This document shows, in pieces, positions 62,648 to 64,000 of a stretch of 64,000 nucleotides of DNA (its first letter is position 1; each line of letters opens with the position of its first letter). Under the pieces are notes generated by a model, which saw nothing but the letters and a program-made list of their open reading frames with translations, was not told the origin of the DNA and ran no database searches. A program made the translations under genes and the position numbers. Origin of the DNA: Ceratothoa steindachneri (lineage: Eukaryota; Arthropoda; Malacostraca; Isopoda; Cymothoidae); the NCBI GenBank assembly GCA_963969495.1, contig OZ018324.1, forward strand, positions 42,716,609 through 42,780,608, given 5' to 3'.

Positions 62648-63918
62648 TTGGGTTGAAGAATAAGTTCTTGCGGTTTTATCAAATTTATTCATTACAATTA
62701 ATAATTTTCGAAAAACTTCATTTTTAATTGATATCAATATGCAATTTAATCAATAATGTATTCTTCGTTGTTATTTACGACTTCTTTCCAACTTTCAACT
62801 AGTTTTTCGATGCTTCTGCAATAAAAATCTCCTGATTTTGACTCGAAAAATTCGTCGAACCAGGTTCTTAATTCCACATCAGTATTGAACGAAACGCCGC
62901 GCAAATTGTTGGAGAGCGATTGGAACAGATGGAAATCCGATGGAGCCAAGTCTAGCGAATATGTAGGATGCGGCAGGAATTCCTAATTCAGTTTTTGGAT
63001 GGCGTCTTTTTTCATATTGGCAATGTGAGAACGAGCATTGTCGTGTTGCAGAAGGACTCCATAACGTCGATTATGTCGCTTTTCACGAATAGCTTCGACG
63101 AGTTGATATATTTTTTCAACGTAGAGTTCTGCATTGACAATCTCGTTGTTTGCAAGGAGCTCATAAAGAATGATGCCTTCACAATCCCACCACACACACA
63201 GCATAGTCTTTCGTTGATGAAGTCCTTGCATTAATCTGTCCTTATATCCATGAGTAGCTTGTGACGATTAAGCAAACCTGCGGCAATCGTGGAGCATTGA
63301 AGCTTGTTGCTTTCGCTCAAAGCCTGCGGAACCCATGCACTGAGTTTTTGAACTTTCCCCACCGAATAAATGTGATTCACTATAGTTTTTAGATCACACG
63401 CCAATTGTACAGCCAATTCTCTAGTCGATTGACGAGGATTTTGCTGAAGAAGGACTTTCAATCGTCTTCATCTAACTTAATAAGGCGACCAGAACGTTAT
63501 TCGTCATTAAAATTCAAAAGACCATTTTTGAAACGTGAAAACCACCATTGAGCTGTCCTTTCTGATAAAGCTTTTTCTCCGTAGACAGCACAAATATTGC
63601 GACGAGCTTTGTATGCGTTTGCATTGTTCCCGTCTCGATTAAAAATGAATAACAACAAGTGTCGAAAATGCGCCTTTTTTTCAACTTGACATTCCATTTT
63701 GAGGGTAAAAACAAAAATGAAATTAACACAACTTTTAAATAAACCGCAATGACTTAAAGCCTAATAGTCTACGCTGTTAAGAGATGTAGCATAACCTTTG
63801 CAAATTTTGCGCTCATTACTAATTATTATTGTTTCTTAATATGTGCACAAATTACCTCAACAAAACTTAAATCAACACAACATTAAAAAAAAATGCAAGA
63901 ACTTATTCCTCAACCTAA
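62648..63918 (-). mobile_element. Mariner element 2, complete ends
   Basis: A 1271-bp element with terminal repeats TTGGGTTGAAGAATAAG (left) and TTAGGTTGAGGAATAAG (right, reversed), both continuing TTCTTGC. TA target duplications lie at 62646-62647 and 63919-63920. The length and ends are textbook mariner. Its terminal repeats and protein differ from mariner 1, so it is another subfamily. Confidence 0.95.
62746..63697 (-). pseudogene. Mariner 2 transposase, D34D type, frame-broken
   Basis: The start is the ATG at 63697 (MECQVEKKAHFRHLLLFIF). The HTH part has ERTAQWWFSRFKNG, then an in-frame TAA after NFNDE and a one-base frameshift near 63460. A second shift near 63231 restores the frame. 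The catalytic core has VWWDCEGI (first Asp, near 63185), LLQHDNARSH (second Asp, near 63040) and YSLDLAPSDFHLF (third Asp, near 62942). A TAG between the second and third is 18 residues after the second Asp. Exactly 34 residues separate the last two Asp residues, the mariner hallmark. The end is the stop at 62746. All three Asp residues survive, but two frameshifts and at least two stops disable it. Confidence 0.92.
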
Positions 63919-64000
63919 TACTGAAGAGTCCGATGACACTCTATTTAGCTTACGATTATTTACATATTTATAAAATCGTTTTGGCTAATATTTTGACAAC

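Overview
This is a window of a eukaryotic nuclear genome. It is AT-rich, gene-poor and packed with decayed transposable elements and long (TA)n microsatellites. No bacterial-type gene organisation, rRNA gene or CRISPR array was seen, and no tRNA gene was noticed by eye. The element mix is Penelope-like elements with GIY-YIG endonuclease, CR1- and Jockey-like LINEs of types common in crustacean genomes, mariner elements, and three copies of a large uncharacterised multicopy arthropod gene family. Together with one exon resembling arthropod sidestep-type receptors, this suggests an arthropod, perhaps a decapod crustacean. The assignment is inference from family resemblance recalled without a database search.

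Layout. 0-6 kb: AT-rich DNA, one arm of a repeat whose inverted partner lies 57 kb away, and copy A of the uncharacterised family with a tandemly duplicated 3' half. 6.9-8.2 kb: a solo LTR with a 5-bp target duplication. 10-12.4 kb: a Penelope-like element with an inverted partial copy head to head. 12.4-13.3 kb: a GC-rich tandem repeat. 14-17.2 kb: long (TA)n and a nearly complete transposase-like gene on the minus strand. 17.6-24 kb: two Penelope ends in inverted orientation flanking a LINE. 24.4 kb: the only convincing host-gene exon. 25.4-27.2 kb: a foldback repeat and a second solo LTR of the same family. 27.6-33.3 kb: a TA-flanked element with long inverted repeats, holding copy B of the uncharacterised family and a dead transposase split by a mariner. 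34.7-42.4 kb: several LINE fragments, one interrupted by an LTR. 44-47.3 kb: T-rich tandem repeats, an orphan 167-residue ORF and a third LTR. 48.4-56.4 kb: LINE fragments and a perfect 152-bp inverted repeat. 58.6-64 kb: the second arm of the dispersed repeat, copy C of the uncharacterised family, and a complete but frame-broken mariner.

The window is best read as intronic or intergenic DNA, possibly inside a large sidestep-like gene on the plus strand, filled by nested insertions. Almost every coding piece is a pseudogene. No genes work together in a pathway; the relationships visible are insertion order and shared repeat families.
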